Origin: Clostridiales bacterium | GTDB lineage: Bacteria; Bacillota; Sulfobacillia; UBA995; UBA9673 | Length of the DNA: 16,659 bases | Reading direction: 5' to 3' | Assembly: GCA_003541445.1 (NCBI GenBank) | Contig: DPMO01000239.1 | Span: 1-16,659 of the forward strand | Shown: piece after piece, positions 6,986 to 15,010 of the stretch | Layout: each line of letters starts with the position of its first letter | How positions within the stretch are numbered: position 1 is the first letter of the stretch | The notes under the pieces: model-generated | The model's database searches: none | Told to the model about the DNA's origin: nothing | What the model saw: the letters and a program-made list of their open reading frames with translations, nothing else | Translations under genes and position numbers: made by a program

Positions 6986-8072
6986 CACGTCTCCCATCAA
7001 GGGCCTCATCCTGTGCGGAGGGCGCGGGACCCGCCTCAGGCCCCTTACCTATACCCGGGCCAAGCAGCTCATACCCATCGCCAACAAGCCCACCCTCTTC
7101 TACGTCGTGGAGGACCTCGTGGAGGCGGGCATCCGCGACATCGGGGTGGTCATCAGCCCGGAGACCGGTTCCGAGGTCAAGGAGGCCTTGGGCGCCGGCG
7201 GCACAAACCCGTGGAAGGCGCGGTTCTCCTTCATCCTCCAGGAGGAGCCGCTCGGGCTGGCCCACGCCGTGAAGACGGCCCGGCCCTACCTCGGGAACAG
7301 CCCCTTCGTGATGTACCTGGGAGACAATCTGCTCTCCGGCGGCATCGCCCGGCTCGTCGAAGACTACGCCCGAAGCGACCTTCACGCCCTGGTCCTCCTC
7401 ACGCCCGTGAGCGACCCCACCCAGTTCGGCGTCGCCGTGGTGGACGGCCGCGGGCGGGTGACCCGTCTGGTCGAAAAGCCCAAAGAGCCCCCGTCGAACC
7501 TGGCTCTCGTGGGGGTCTACGTCTTCGACCCGGCGGTGCATGAGGTCATCGAGGACCTGCGGCCGAGCTGGCGGGGGGAGTACGAGATAACAGACGCCAT
7601 CCAGGGGCTCCTTGACCGGGGCTGCCGGGTGAAGGCCCACATGGTCCGGGGCTGGTTGAAGGACACCGGGAAACCGGAGGACCTGCTCGACGCCAACCGC
7701 CTGCTCCTCTCGCAGCAGACCGGGAGGATCGCGGGTGAGGTCGTGGACTCGGACGTGGCCGGCGAGGTGGTCGTCGAGCAGGAGGCGAAGGTCCTCCGGT
7801 CGGTGGTGCGGGGGCCGGTGCACGTCGCCGCCGGGGCCGTCATCGAGGACAGCTACGTAGGACCCTACACCTCGGTGGGGCGCAACGCCCGCATCCGCTC
7901 GAGCGATGTGGAGTACTCCATCATCCTCGACGAGTCGGAGGTCTCCGACCTTCCCTGCCGGCTCGACGCCGCCCTCCTCGGCCAGGGCGTGGTCGTCCGC
8001 GGCGGCGGGAACCGGCCGTTCCGCCACTCCCTGAGGCTGGTCCTGGGTGACCGGAGCGTGGTCAACCTATGA
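6978..8072 (+). CDS. rmlA: Glucose-1-phosphate thymidylyltransferase, long form (RmlA/StrD type)
   Basis: RmlA makes dTDP-glucose from glucose-1-phosphate and dTTP, the entry step to dTDP-deoxy sugars. The 364-residue product has the nucleotidyltransferase signature LCGGRGTRLRPLTYTRAKQL (12-31), IANKP (34-38), YLGDNL (113-118), VEKPKEPPSNLALVGVYVF and GEYEITDAIQ. A C-terminal region from about residue 245 carries hexapeptide-like repeats (left-handed beta helix), as in the long-form enzymes of about 355 residues (StrD of streptomycin loci). Short RmlA proteins (about 290) lack that helix. The start is GTG 6978, chosen because of CGGGAGG 7 bases upstream; it overlaps the preceding gene by 8 bases. 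An upstream in-frame start (6927) would add a 17-residue Pro/Ala/Thr-rich leader without family support. The stop overlaps rmlD as ATGA. Confidence 0.93.
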   Translation: MSDTSPIKGLILCGGRGTRLRPLTYTRAKQLIPIANKPTLFYVVEDLVEAGIRDIGVVISPETGSEVKEALGAGGTNPWKARFSFILQEEPLGLAHAVKTARPYLGNSPFVMYLGDNLLSGGIARLVEDYARSDLHALVLLTPVSDPTQFGVAVVDGRGRVTRLVEKPKEPPSNLALVGVYVFDPAVHEVIEDLRPSWRGEYEITDAIQGLLDRGCRVKAHMVRGWLKDTGKPEDLLDANRLLLSQQTGRIAGEVVDSDVAGEVVVEQEAKVLRSVVRGPVHVAAGAVIEDSYVGPYTSVGRNARIRSSDVEYSIILDESEVSDLPCRLDAALLGQGVVVRGGGNRPFRHSLRLVLGDRSVVNL

Positions 8073-8818
8073 GGCGGGACGGGGAGCGCATCCTGATGAC
8101 CGGCGGGAGCGGGCGGCTGGGAACCGAACTCCGACGTCTTTTGCCTGACCTCATCGCCCCGCCTCGCCGCGAGCTCGATATCACCCGCCCCGAGACCGTT
8201 GAGGCGGCTCTAGAGCGCTACCGTCCCACGGTGGTCCTGCACGCGGCGGCCTACACGGACGTGGCCGGAGCCGAGCGCGACCGAGAGACCTGCTGGCGGA
8301 CCAATGTCAGGGGAACGTCGGCCGTGGTCTCGGCCGTGAACCGCACGGAGGCCGGGCTCGTCCACATCTCGACGGACTACGTCTTCGACGGGACTCGCGG
8401 CGGCTACCGCGAGGACGACCCCCTAGGCCCGGTCCTCAACTACTACGCCCTCTCGAAACTCGTCGCCGAGGAAGTGGCCCGCCTGGCCCGCCGGCATCTC
8501 GTCGTCCGGACGAGCTTCCGCCCCCGGGAATGGCCCTACCCGGTCGCCTTCACCGACGTCTACACCAGCCAGGACTACGTAGACGTCATCGCCCCGGACA
8601 TCGCCCTGGTCGTCGCCAGGTGGCGCGATGTGCCGTACGACACCCTCCACGTCGCCACGGAGCGGAAGAGCGTCTTCGAGCTGGCCCGGCGCCGGCGCCC
8701 GGACGTGCGGCCCGGCAGGAAGAGCGAGGCGGGAGTACCCCTGCCCGACGACATCTCTCTCGACGTATCACGCTGGCTGGCCCTCAAGGCCCGCTGGAGG
8801 GAGGAAGCGACGTCATGA
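8069..8818 (+). CDS. rmlD: dTDP-4-dehydrorhamnose reductase-like SDR (RmlD family, short)
   Basis: RmlD reduces the 4-keto group of dTDP-4-keto-rhamnose with NAD(P)H. This protein has the cofactor motif MTGGSGRLGTEL (10-21), LDIT (36-39), VLHAAAYTDVAGAE (56-69), the active-site segment HISTDYVFDGTRGGY (99-113) and Y126xxxK130. It has only 249 residues against the usual 280-300. After RTSFRPREWPYP the substrate-binding C-terminal region looks abbreviated and unlike the usual RTSWVYG stretch. The core dehydrogenase machinery is intact, so a 4-keto reduction is credible, but the substrate may differ. Start ATG overlaps the rmlA stop (ATGA at 8069), and its stop overlaps the rmlC start (ATGA at 8815), so translation is probably coupled. 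Confidence 0.85.
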   Translation: MRRDGERILMTGGSGRLGTELRRLLPDLIAPPRRELDITRPETVEAALERYRPTVVLHAAAYTDVAGAERDRETCWRTNVRGTSAVVSAVNRTEAGLVHISTDYVFDGTRGGYREDDPLGPVLNYYALSKLVAEEVARLARRHLVVRTSFRPREWPYPVAFTDVYTSQDYVDVIAPDIALVVARWRDVPYDTLHVATERKSVFELARRRRPDVRPGRKSEAGVPLPDDISLDVSRWLALKARWREEATS

Positions 8819-9390
8819 CACCCCGCGACGAGGGCACCGGGGGCGCCGCCCTACTGCCGGAGGTCGCCCGCTCGCTGGTCTTCCAGGACTACCGCACCCG
8901 ACCCGGGGTGGCCGGGGTCTTCCAGGTGCGCCTCGAGAAGCACCGGGCCCTGGAGGGCTGGTTCATGGAGTTCCTCCGGGTGACAGGCGGCCGCCTGGAG
9001 TGGCCGTCGCCCCGGGGGGGTCCCCCCTTCGAGGTGAGACAGGTCTCCCTCTCGCTGGCGGCCCCCGGACGCATCAACGCCTTCCACCTTCACCCTAAAC
9101 GCGTCCAGGACGAAGTGTGGTGCGTGGTGAGGGGGACCCTCCTGGTCTGGCTCGTCGACGTGCGGGAAGGCTCGGCCTCGGCCGGGGTGAAGCAGAGGTT
9201 CGTCCTCAGCGGAGAAGAGCCCGCGCTCCTTTACATCCCGACCGGCGTCGCCCACGGCTACAGGGCCGGCCCCGACGGCGCCCTGCTCCTTTACGCCATG
9301 AACTCGCAGTTCGACCCCACGGACCCGAACGAGGGACGGCTCCCGTGGGACTACTTCGGGGAAGAGCTGTGGGCCGATGACCGCGGGTAG
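8815..9390 (+). CDS. rmlC: dTDP-4-dehydrorhamnose 3,5-epimerase-like cupin (RmlC family, divergent)
   Basis: This 191-residue cupin-fold protein resembles RmlC, which epimerises C3 and C5 of dTDP-4-keto-6-deoxyglucose. Conserved features: EVRQVSLSLAAPGRINAFHLH (73-93) with His91 at the catalytic His position, DEVWCVVRGTLLVWLVDVRE (99-118), and the typical LLYIPTGVAHGYRA (138-151). The standard RGLHYQ motif reads NAFHLH, so the Arg that normally precedes the catalytic His is Asn, and a Lys in the next strand is replaced. This is the pattern of a distant RmlC-related group whose exact reaction I cannot state. The start at ATG 8815 overlaps the rmlD stop; the frame is open upstream to 8530, but that part is a shadow of rmlD. 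The 3' end overlaps rmlB by 14 bases. Confidence 0.82.
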   Translation: MTPRDEGTGGAALLPEVARSLVFQDYRTRPGVAGVFQVRLEKHRALEGWFMEFLRVTGGRLEWPSPRGGPPFEVRQVSLSLAAPGRINAFHLHPKRVQDEVWCVVRGTLLVWLVDVREGSASAGVKQRFVLSGEEPALLYIPTGVAHGYRAGPDGALLLYAMNSQFDPTDPNEGRLPWDYFGEELWADDRG

Positions 9391-10348
9391 CTTCAGAAGG
9401 GTGCTCGTGACCGGTGGAGCGGGCTTCATCGGCTCGAACTACGTGCGCTACGCGCTCGAGCACCATCCCGAGTGGGAGGTCGTCGTCCTTGACAAGCTCA
9501 CCTACGCCGGCCGTCTTGAGAACCTGCAGGACGTGTGGGACAAGGTCGAATTCGTCCGCGGCGACATCGCGGACCCGACCGCTGTGGCCCGGGCCGCGGC
9601 GGGAGTCGACGCCGTGGTCAACTTCGCGGCGGAATCCCATGTCGACCGCTCTCTGGCCGACGCCCGCCCCTTCGTCCGGACCAACGTCGAGGGGGTGCTC
9701 GTCCTGCTCGAAGCCTGCCGGCGCGGGGGCGTCCGGCGGTTCCTCCAGGTCTCCACGGACGAGGTCTACGGCGACCTTTCCGGCACCGACCGGCACTCCC
9801 TCGAGACCGACCCCCTGCGTCCGAGGAGCCCTTACGCGGCCTCGAAGGCCGGCGCGGAGCACCTCGTCCTGGCCTACCACGCCTCGTTCGGGCTCGACGT
9901 CGTCCTGACCCGCGGCTCGAACACCTACGGGCCCTTCCAGTACCCGGAGAAGATCATCCCTCTCTTCATCACCAACGCCCTCCGGGACCGCCCGCTGCCC
10001 GTCTACGGCGACGGGAGCGCCGTCCGCGACTACATGCACGTGGAAGACCACTGCCGAGGCGTCGACCTGGTCCTGCACCAGGGCGAAGCGGGGCAGGCCT
10101 ACAATCTCGGGGCGCGCCTGGCCGTCTCCGCCCTGGAGGTCGCCCGCGCCATCCTGGATCTCCTGGGAAAGAGCCGGAACCTCATCACCTTCGTCCCCGA
10201 CCGGCCCGGTCACGACTACCGCTATTCGGTCGACCCGTCCCGGGCGGAGGCCCTGGGATGGAAGCGGCGGTGGGACTTCGAAGAGGGACTCGCCGCGACG
10301 GTCGAGTGGTATCTGGCCAACCGCGAGTGGTGGCGAGGATTAGGGTGA
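9377..10348 (+). CDS. rmlB: dTDP-glucose 4,6-dehydratase (RmlB)
   Basis: RmlB converts dTDP-glucose to dTDP-4-keto-6-deoxyglucose, the second step of the pathway. The 323-residue extended SDR has TGGAGFIGSNYVRYALEHHP (12-31), LDKLTYAGRLENL (38-50), FAAESHVDRSL (83-93), the catalytic triad segment VSTDEVYGDL (125-134; Thr127, Asp128, Glu129), YAASK (Y153, K157), RGSNTYGPFQYPEKIIPLFI and RPGHDYRYSVD. These are close to textbook signatures, so function is secure. Start ATG 9377 lies inside the rmlC 3' end. It is the last gene of the five-gene rightward operon; its stop is 14 bases from the stop of the convergent methyltransferase, leaving no space for a dedicated terminator. Confidence 0.96.
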   Translation: MTAGSFRRVLVTGGAGFIGSNYVRYALEHHPEWEVVVLDKLTYAGRLENLQDVWDKVEFVRGDIADPTAVARAAAGVDAVVNFAAESHVDRSLADARPFVRTNVEGVLVLLEACRRGGVRRFLQVSTDEVYGDLSGTDRHSLETDPLRPRSPYAASKAGAEHLVLAYHASFGLDVVLTRGSNTYGPFQYPEKIIPLFITNALRDRPLPVYGDGSAVRDYMHVEDHCRGVDLVLHQGEAGQAYNLGARLAVSALEVARAILDLLGKSRNLITFVPDRPGHDYRYSVDPSRAEALGWKRRWDFEEGLAATVEWYLANREWWRGLG

Positions 10349-10362
10349 CCCCCGGCCCCGCG

Positions 10363-10977
10363 CTACTGGTCCCACCGGCTGCGGGCCCGTCCTCCCTTCA
10401 CCCTCTGGAAGTGACGCGGAGGATGGGAGAAAGGCTCACACCAATCCTCCGAAGCGAGGACCTCCTCCTCGATGACTCTGGAGGGGCCCGGAGCGCCGGC
10501 GTCGTGGAAGGCGACCCACCCTCCCGGGACCACGAAGGGCGACCATTCGAGGAAGTCGGCTCTGACCGCCTCGTAGGTATGGTCGGCGTCGATGAAGAGC
10601 AGACCGATGTCTTTGTCCCAGGTAGAGGCCACTTCGGACGTCTTCCCCGTTATCGGGGTCACGATGTCGTCGAGCCCGAGCCACTCCATGTTGGCCTTGA
10701 ACTCCGGGAACGTGCTGGCTCTCGGGTCCCAGAAGAGGTGCTGGTGCTCGGGGGAGCCTTTCCAGTGGTTCACGGCGTAAACGTGCGCCTTGCGGCCGGC
10801 TTTGCTCCCCAGTCCGAGGAAAGCCGTTGACCGGCCCTTCCAGCTTCCAAGCTCCACGATTGCCAGGTGCGGGGGAACGGTCGAGGCCAGGTAAGCAAGG
10901 CGCCGCCCCTCCTCGAGGCTGAACCAGCCCTCGATTTGGTCTATCTCGTCTTCGTTGGGCAGGATGAGGAAGGTCAT
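10363..10977 (-). CDS. Class I SAM-dependent methyltransferase (Methyltransf_24-like)
   Basis: The 204-residue product has a class I methyltransferase core: motif I IVELGSWKGRSTAFLGLG (40-57), an acidic second strand near YAVNHWKG, LLFIDADHTYEAVRADF around residue 120, and a later strand GGWVAFHDAG. The DxDHxYExVxxDF pattern is that of Methyltransf_24 and cephalosporin hydroxylase-like proteins often found in polysaccharide clusters, where they methylate sugars or glycan ends; the acceptor is unknown. The frame stays open to 11184, but ATG 10977 begins the recognisable domain and has AAGGGTGG upstream; GTG 10980 is an equal alternative. It is downstream of a GT2 gene on the same strand (73-base gap), suggesting a glycan-decorating role. 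Confidence 0.85.
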   Translation of the reverse strand: MTFLILPNEDEIDQIEGWFSLEEGRRLAYLASTVPPHLAIVELGSWKGRSTAFLGLGSKAGRKAHVYAVNHWKGSPEHQHLFWDPRASTFPEFKANMEWLGLDDIVTPITGKTSEVASTWDKDIGLLFIDADHTYEAVRADFLEWSPFVVPGGWVAFHDAGAPGPSRVIEEEVLASEDWCEPFSHPPRHFQRVKGGRARSRWDQ

Positions 10978-11050
10978 CACTGGACCACCCTTCGCGAGGA
11001 GTGCCGGCCCCGGCCCCGCGACGCGCGCCGTGGGGCACCCCCCTCTCCCG

Positions 11051-11734
11051 TCAGGTATCGCTCGACAGGTGCCCTCCCGTCGTGGCGAAGGCCTCGACCC
11101 ACGGAATCTCGTCCTTCCACTTGTCGATGAAGTAGCAGCGGTTGCGGTCGGCCACACTGCGGGGAATGCCGCCGCTCGCCCCACCGTAGTGGAAGTACGG
11201 GGCGTAGGTCGTGGTCATCCCCGGTTTACCCGCCAGGCCGAGGCGGAGGTTGTAGTCGGCGTCCTCGAAATAGGCCGGCGTGAAGGCCTCGTCGAAGGGT
11301 CCTATCTCCCGGTAGAGCGCGGGGCTGAGAAGGAAGCACGAGTAGTTGGCCTCGGGACGGTCCTCGCCGACGTCGGGCGGCGTGAACCTGGCGATGTCCT
11401 CAGGGCCGAGCCCGTACTCCTTCCGGATGTCCACGGGGCAGAGGAACCCGTAGCCCTTTTCTGCGGCCCGCTCCACGAGCCGGTCGAGGGTGAGGGGGTG
11501 GAAGAGGACGTCGTCGTTGGAGACCAGCACCCAGTCGGCCCCCCAGGCCAGCGCCTGGCTGATGCCGCGGTTCCAGGCGGCGGCCAGGGACGGAAGCCTG
11601 CCCGTCGAGTTGTCTACGATGAAGAGCTTCAGACGGTGCTCGGTCTCGAGCGTGTTCAAGGCGGCGAAGAGGAGGTCGGGCCGTTTGAAGTTGACGAACA
11701 CCGCTCCGAGACGAACACGTCGAGCCACAGTCAT
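11051..11734 (-). CDS. Glycosyltransferase family 2 (GT-A fold)
   Basis: This 227-residue GT-A glycosyltransferase has an N-terminal strand LGAVFVNFKRPDLLFAAL (9-26), LFIVDNS (37-43), NRGISQAL (55-62), and the metal-binding acidic motif SNDDV (72-76, Asp74/Asp75). A central FDEAFTPAYFEDADYNLRLG segment carries the ED pair typical of GT2 rhamnosyl- and glycosyltransferases. ATG 11734 is preferred because GGAGGTG lies 9 bases upstream (11750-11744); the earlier GTG at 11746 would overlap that site. Donor and acceptor are unknown; with the rml operon next door, a dTDP-deoxyhexose donor is a reasonable guess. No signal peptide or membrane helix is seen, so it would act at the cytoplasmic face. 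Confidence 0.88.
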   Translation of the reverse strand: MTVARRVRLGAVFVNFKRPDLLFAALNTLETEHRLKLFIVDNSTGRLPSLAAAWNRGISQALAWGADWVLVSNDDVLFHPLTLDRLVERAAEKGYGFLCPVDIRKEYGLGPEDIARFTPPDVGEDRPEANYSCFLLSPALYREIGPFDEAFTPAYFEDADYNLRLGLAGKPGMTTTYAPYFHYGGASGGIPRSVADRNRCYFIDKWKDEIPWVEAFATTGGHLSSDT

Positions 11735-11809
11735 CCGCCTACGCACCTCCGCACGCTCCTACATTTCCGGACGCCTGACGCCCTTCGTGCCCCTCAGGTC
11801 CGGCACGCC

Positions 11810-12859
11810 TTACGCCCCCGCGCGCCTCAGGACCTCCAGGTAGCGTTCTGCCACCCGGGGCCAGCTGTTCCGCTTGACCAGCCTGGCGGCGTTTGCGACG
11901 AGTCTATGGCGAACCTCTTCGTTGTCCTGGAGGTACCTGATGGCCCCGGCCAGGATGCCGGGGTCCGCTTTGGACACCTTCAGAACCTCGTCCTTCAGTT
12001 CGGAGAAGTACACGGCCCTGGTCGTCAGGACAGGGCGGCAGGAAGCCAGGGCGTCGTAGGCCATCATCGACGTGGAGACCGAGTTGCCGTGTCTCTCGTA
12101 GGGCAGGGCCACCACGTCCATGGCGTTCTGCACCCGCCCGAACCTCTCGTCAGGCAGTGACTCGTGGACGAGGACCACGTTGCCGAACTGGTTCCTGCCG
12201 GGCTGCCGGCCTGGTAGCCCGCATTCCTGGTAAATCTGGTCCACGGCCCAAGGGTTCGTCGGATGGATTGAGGCGTGGATGTACCCCATGACGTCGGGAA
12301 GCTTCTGAACCGCCTTGATGAGGTTGGGTATGTTCTTGTGAGGGGCGGCAAAGCCGAAGAAGCCGACGACGAAGGCGTCGGTCGGGAGGCCCAGCTCGGC
12401 CCTTACCTCCTCCCGCGGCCCGAAGGTCGAGCGGTAGTCGGGGCAGCCCATGGGGATGATGACCAGCCTGGTCTCGTCCGGCGGCGCCTTGCAGCCCAGC
12501 AGGTTGTCTCTCGCCGCCCGCGAGTGGACCACGAACCAAGCCCTCGTCCTGAACAGGAAGAGATGCTGGGCGTCCATCCACCCGCTCCGGTCGGTGTTGT
12601 GCATGGTGACAACGAGCGGAAGCTGGACTCTCTCGAGCGCTCTCAGGACCTGGATAAGGTTGAAGTAGTAGAGGCTGTACTCGTGCTGGAGCAGCACGCC
12701 GTCGTAGCGGCGCGCCCGTAGGCTCTCTCGCACGATGTCCGGGTGAGTGACGACGTCGGACTCAACGCCGATGACCCGAAGCCCGCCCTGCAGGCGGCTG
12801 GTGTAAGACGCGATGCCGCAAGGACGCCCCCAACTGGGGCAGATGATGAGCAAGCGCAC
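11810..12859 (-). CDS. Glycosyltransferase family 4 (GT-B fold)
   Basis: From GTG 12859 the protein has 349 residues. The N-terminal domain opens with RLLIICPSWGRPCGIASYTS, the usual strand plus Gly-rich acceptor loop of GT4 enzymes, followed by LLQHEYSLYYFNL and VVTMHNTDRSG. The C-terminal donor domain begins near VVGFFGFAAPHKNIPNLIKA and continues through VVALPYERHGNSVSTSMMAY, where an E-rich donor motif is expected but only Glu of YERHG is seen. An ATG at 12883 in the same frame lacks a ribosome-binding site; GTG 12859 has AGGGGGGAA about 12-14 bases upstream and starts directly at the first strand, but the choice is not certain. It is upstream of the GT2 gene (75-base gap) and divergent from the CgeB-like gene. 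Sugar specificity is unknown. Confidence 0.87.
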   Translation of the reverse strand: MRLLIICPSWGRPCGIASYTSRLQGGLRVIGVESDVVTHPDIVRESLRARRYDGVLLQHEYSLYYFNLIQVLRALERVQLPLVVTMHNTDRSGWMDAQHLFLFRTRAWFVVHSRAARDNLLGCKAPPDETRLVIIPMGCPDYRSTFGPREEVRAELGLPTDAFVVGFFGFAAPHKNIPNLIKAVQKLPDVMGYIHASIHPTNPWAVDQIYQECGLPGRQPGRNQFGNVVLVHESLPDERFGRVQNAMDVVALPYERHGNSVSTSMMAYDALASCRPVLTTRAVYFSELKDEVLKVSKADPGILAGAIRYLQDNEEVRHRLVANAARLVKRNSWPRVAERYLEVLRRAGA

Positions 12860-13028
12860 GGGGTGACCCACTTCCCCCCTCATAGGACCAGAGAGGCTTC
12901 ACTTGCCAACATGCTATGTATCAAGGCCGCAGCTAGTGCCCCATTGAGCTCGAGAGACGCGCGAGGCACATAACCCCGGGCGGAGGAGCCGAATAGAGTA
13001 CGATGATGCCGACAGAAGGGATTGCCGC

Positions 13029-13035
13029 GGGGGAG
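13029..13035 (+). promoter_or_regulatory. Ribosome-binding site deciding the CgeB-like start
   Basis: GGGGGAG lies 7 bases before GTG 13043. An upstream in-frame TTG (13022) precedes this site and cannot use it. The rest of the 12884-13028 divergent region contains no promoter pair I can support. Confidence 0.6.
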
Positions 13036-13042
13036 TCGGACG

Positions 13043-13954
13043 GTGCCGCGCACCATCCTCTTCATCACCAGCCCGGAGATCAATTTCCTGGAGGACATCA
13101 TCCACGAGGGGCTCGACGAGCTTCTGGGCCCGGAGCGGGTCATCTGCTACCCCTACAAGGACTACTCAAGGTTCCAGTACAACCTCTACCCCGAGTCGGC
13201 CCAGAAGCACCCGCACCGGATGCCGGTAGGCAGGCTGCGCCTGCTCGAGATGAGGGGCTCCGTGGACGCGGTCGTGGTGGGCAGCATCCGCGGCCAGGCC
13301 GTGAAGACGTGGGGTGAGCTGCAGGACGAATTCACCCGCTGCCCGGTGGCCATCCTCCACGGCGAGGAGAGCGACGACCCCTGGCCCACCGGCATCCGCT
13401 ACACCCACCGCTTCAGGATGGACCTCCTCCCCGAGCAGTCGGAGCCCGGCCTCTTCCCCCTGCCCCTCGCCGCTCCGGCGCGGGTCATGCTCCCGGAGGA
13501 CCTCCCGAGGGACATCGATGTCTCCTTGGTGGCCCGCTCGACGCACGACATACGACGCCGGTGCGCCGAGGCTCTCAGCCGGGAAGGTTTCCTCGTGCTC
13601 ATGGACGTCGACCTTCCCCGCGAACAGTTCTGCTGGATTCTGAACCGGAGCAAGATCGCCGTGTCGACCCGGGGGGCGGCCTACGACACCTTCCGCTACT
13701 GGGAGATCCCCTACCACGGGGCACTGCTCCTGAGCCAGAGGCTCCCCATCCTGATTCCCGACAACTTCGTGGACGGTCAGAGCGCGGTGTTCTTCGACAC
13801 CCCGGAGGAGATGATGGCCCGCATCCACGAGCTCCTCGCGGACCCGGGCCGTCTGGCCGAGATCGCCGCCAACGGGCGGCGCCTGTCCCACGAGAAGCAC
13901 ACGGCCAAAGCGAGAGCCCGCTACATGCTCGAGAGGATGGGGCTCACGGTCTAG
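13043..13954 (+). CDS. CgeB-like glycosyltransferase (Glyco_trans_1_2 C-terminal domain)
   Basis: The 303-residue product from GTG 13043 begins with a Rossmann-like strand (TILFITSPEINFLEDIIHEGL) and ends in a donor-type domain: NRSKIAVSTRGAAYDTFRYWEIP, then a stretch corresponding to GxLLLSxxLP, then a DGQSAVFFDTPEEMMARIHE segment and LAEIAANGRRLSHEKHTAKARARYML. That closing pattern (sickle-shaped loss of a classical E-x7-E, a wound-back helix and a conserved HTxxxRxxYxL ending) is what I know from CgeB and DUF3880-type glycosyltransferases, some of which act on spore surfaces. A specific substrate cannot be read. It stands alone on the plus strand between two leftward blocks and ends at a GC-rich hairpin. 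Confidence 0.8.
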   Translation: MPRTILFITSPEINFLEDIIHEGLDELLGPERVICYPYKDYSRFQYNLYPESAQKHPHRMPVGRLRLLEMRGSVDAVVVGSIRGQAVKTWGELQDEFTRCPVAILHGEESDDPWPTGIRYTHRFRMDLLPEQSEPGLFPLPLAAPARVMLPEDLPRDIDVSLVARSTHDIRRRCAEALSREGFLVLMDVDLPREQFCWILNRSKIAVSTRGAAYDTFRYWEIPYHGALLLSQRLPILIPDNFVDGQSAVFFDTPEEMMARIHELLADPGRLAEIAANGRRLSHEKHTAKARARYMLERMGLTV

Positions 13955-13969
13955 CCCGCGGGCGGCTCC

Positions 13970-13996
13970 CGGCCGCCGGCCTGACGGCGGCGGCCG
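13970..13996. terminator. GC-rich hairpin between convergent genes
   Basis: Bases 13970-13978 (CGGCCGCCG) pair perfectly with 13988-13996 (CGGCGGCCG) around a 9-base loop. It sits in the 77-base gap between the convergent CgeB-like gene and rfbG, so it could end transcription from both sides. No T-run follows on either strand. Confidence 0.45.
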
Positions 13997-14031
13997 CGCC
14001 CCCGCCGCCGGGGTCGCGGTCAAAGTGAGGA

Positions 14032-15009
14032 TCATCGGAAGCACAGGTGCTCCCGGTACCAGGCCACGGTCTCCCCCAGGCCCTCTTCAAGGGAGTAGCC
14101 CGGACTCCAGCCAAGAAACCGCCTCGCCTTCTCCGCCGACAGGTACTGCCGGTCGATCTCGGCGGACGCGGCGCCCTGGACGACCGGCTCCAGGTCGAGC
14201 CGTCCCATGAGGGCGCGGAGGAGGCGGACCATCTCCAGGACGGTCACCGGCGTCTCGGTCCCGAAGTTGAAGGCCTCCCCGCGCACCCCGGGCTCCGACA
14301 GGGCCTCGGCCAGGAGGAGGTAGCCCCGGACGGCGTCCAGCACGTACAGGTAATCTCTCGTGTGCGTCCCGTCGCTCCGGATCACGGGCCGCCGGCCGAG
14401 GGTGAGCGACCGTATCGTCCCCGGGACCAGGCGGTTGAAGTTCAGGTCGCCGCCCCCGTAGATGTTCCCGCACCGCACCAGCGCCGCCGGCAGGTCGTAG
14501 GTGCGGGCGTAGGCCTGCGTGATGAGGTCGGCGCAGCTCTTGGAGACATCATACGGGTAGCTTCCCCTGAGGGGCATGTCCTCGGTGTAGGGAAGCTCTT
14601 CGTGGCGGCCGTAGGCCTTGTCGGTCGAGGCCACGATCACGCGCCGGACGGTCCGGCTGTGCACGCGCACCGCCTCGAGCAGGTTGTAGGTGCCGCGGAT
14701 GTTGGCCTCGAACGTGGCCAGGGGGGACCGGTTGGCCGTCCCCACGATGGTCTGGGCGGCGAGATGGAAGACGGTCTCGACCTCGTACTCGTTCAGGACC
14801 CGCTCGAGGGTCCGGTAATCCTCGACATCGCCTCTCACCGAGGTCACCCGCTCGAGATACCCGCTCAGCAGCAGCCAGCAGCGTGGGACGTGGTCCCGCA
14901 CCAGGCACACCACGTCGGCCCCCCGGTCGACCAGCTCCTTCACAAGCCACGAGCCCACGAAGCCGGTCCCGCCCGTCACGAGGACCGGGCGGCCGCTCCA
15001 GAACCCCAC
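14032..15009 (-). CDS. rfbG: CDP-glucose 4,6-dehydratase-like SDR (RfbG)
   Basis: RfbG converts CDP-glucose to CDP-4-keto-6-deoxyglucose. The 325-residue extended SDR shows [13 protein letters not shown] (11-23), where the GSWL ending is typical of this subgroup, [16 protein letters not shown] (81-96), the active-site ASTDKAYG (127-134, with Lys after Asp as in CDP-glucose dehydratases), [10 protein letters not shown] (153-162) and [22 protein letters not shown] with the GGGD donor motif. The family is usually about 355 residues, so this one is somewhat short. GTG 15009 starts one base after the rfbF stop, with AAGGTG inside the end of rfbF; the two are certainly one transcription unit. The partner enzyme RfbH, which would lead toward CDP-3,6-dideoxyhexoses, is not in the window. 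Confidence 0.9.
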   Translation of the reverse strand: MGFWSGRPVLVTGGTGFVGSWLVKELVDRGADVVCLVRDHVPRCWLLLSGYLERVTSVRGDVEDYRTLERVLNEYEVETVFHLAAQTIVGTANRSPLATFEANIRGTYNLLEAVRVHSRTVRRVIVASTDKAYGRHEELPYTEDMPLRGSYPYDVSKSCADLITQAYARTYDLPAALVRCGNIYGGGDLNFNRLVPGTIRSLTLGRRPVIRSDGTHTRDYLYVLDAVRGYLLLAEALSEPGVRGEAFNFGTETPVTVLEMVRLLRALMGRLDLEPVVQGAASAEIDRQYLSAEKARRFLGWSPGYSLEEGLGETVAWYREHLCFR

Positions 15010-15010
15010 G

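Noticed and set aside
6909..8027. 372-codon minus-strand frame opposite rmlA
   Set aside because: Antisense shadow; rmlA carries the full family signature.
10955..12160. 401-codon plus-strand frame opposite the GT2 and GT4 genes
   Set aside because: Crosses three confident minus-strand genes and has no recognisable motif.
12860..13042. Divergent promoter pair between the GT4 and CgeB-like genes
   Set aside because: TTGCCA and TATGTA-like or TTGATA-like hexamers occur but never with acceptable 16-18 base spacing on either strand.
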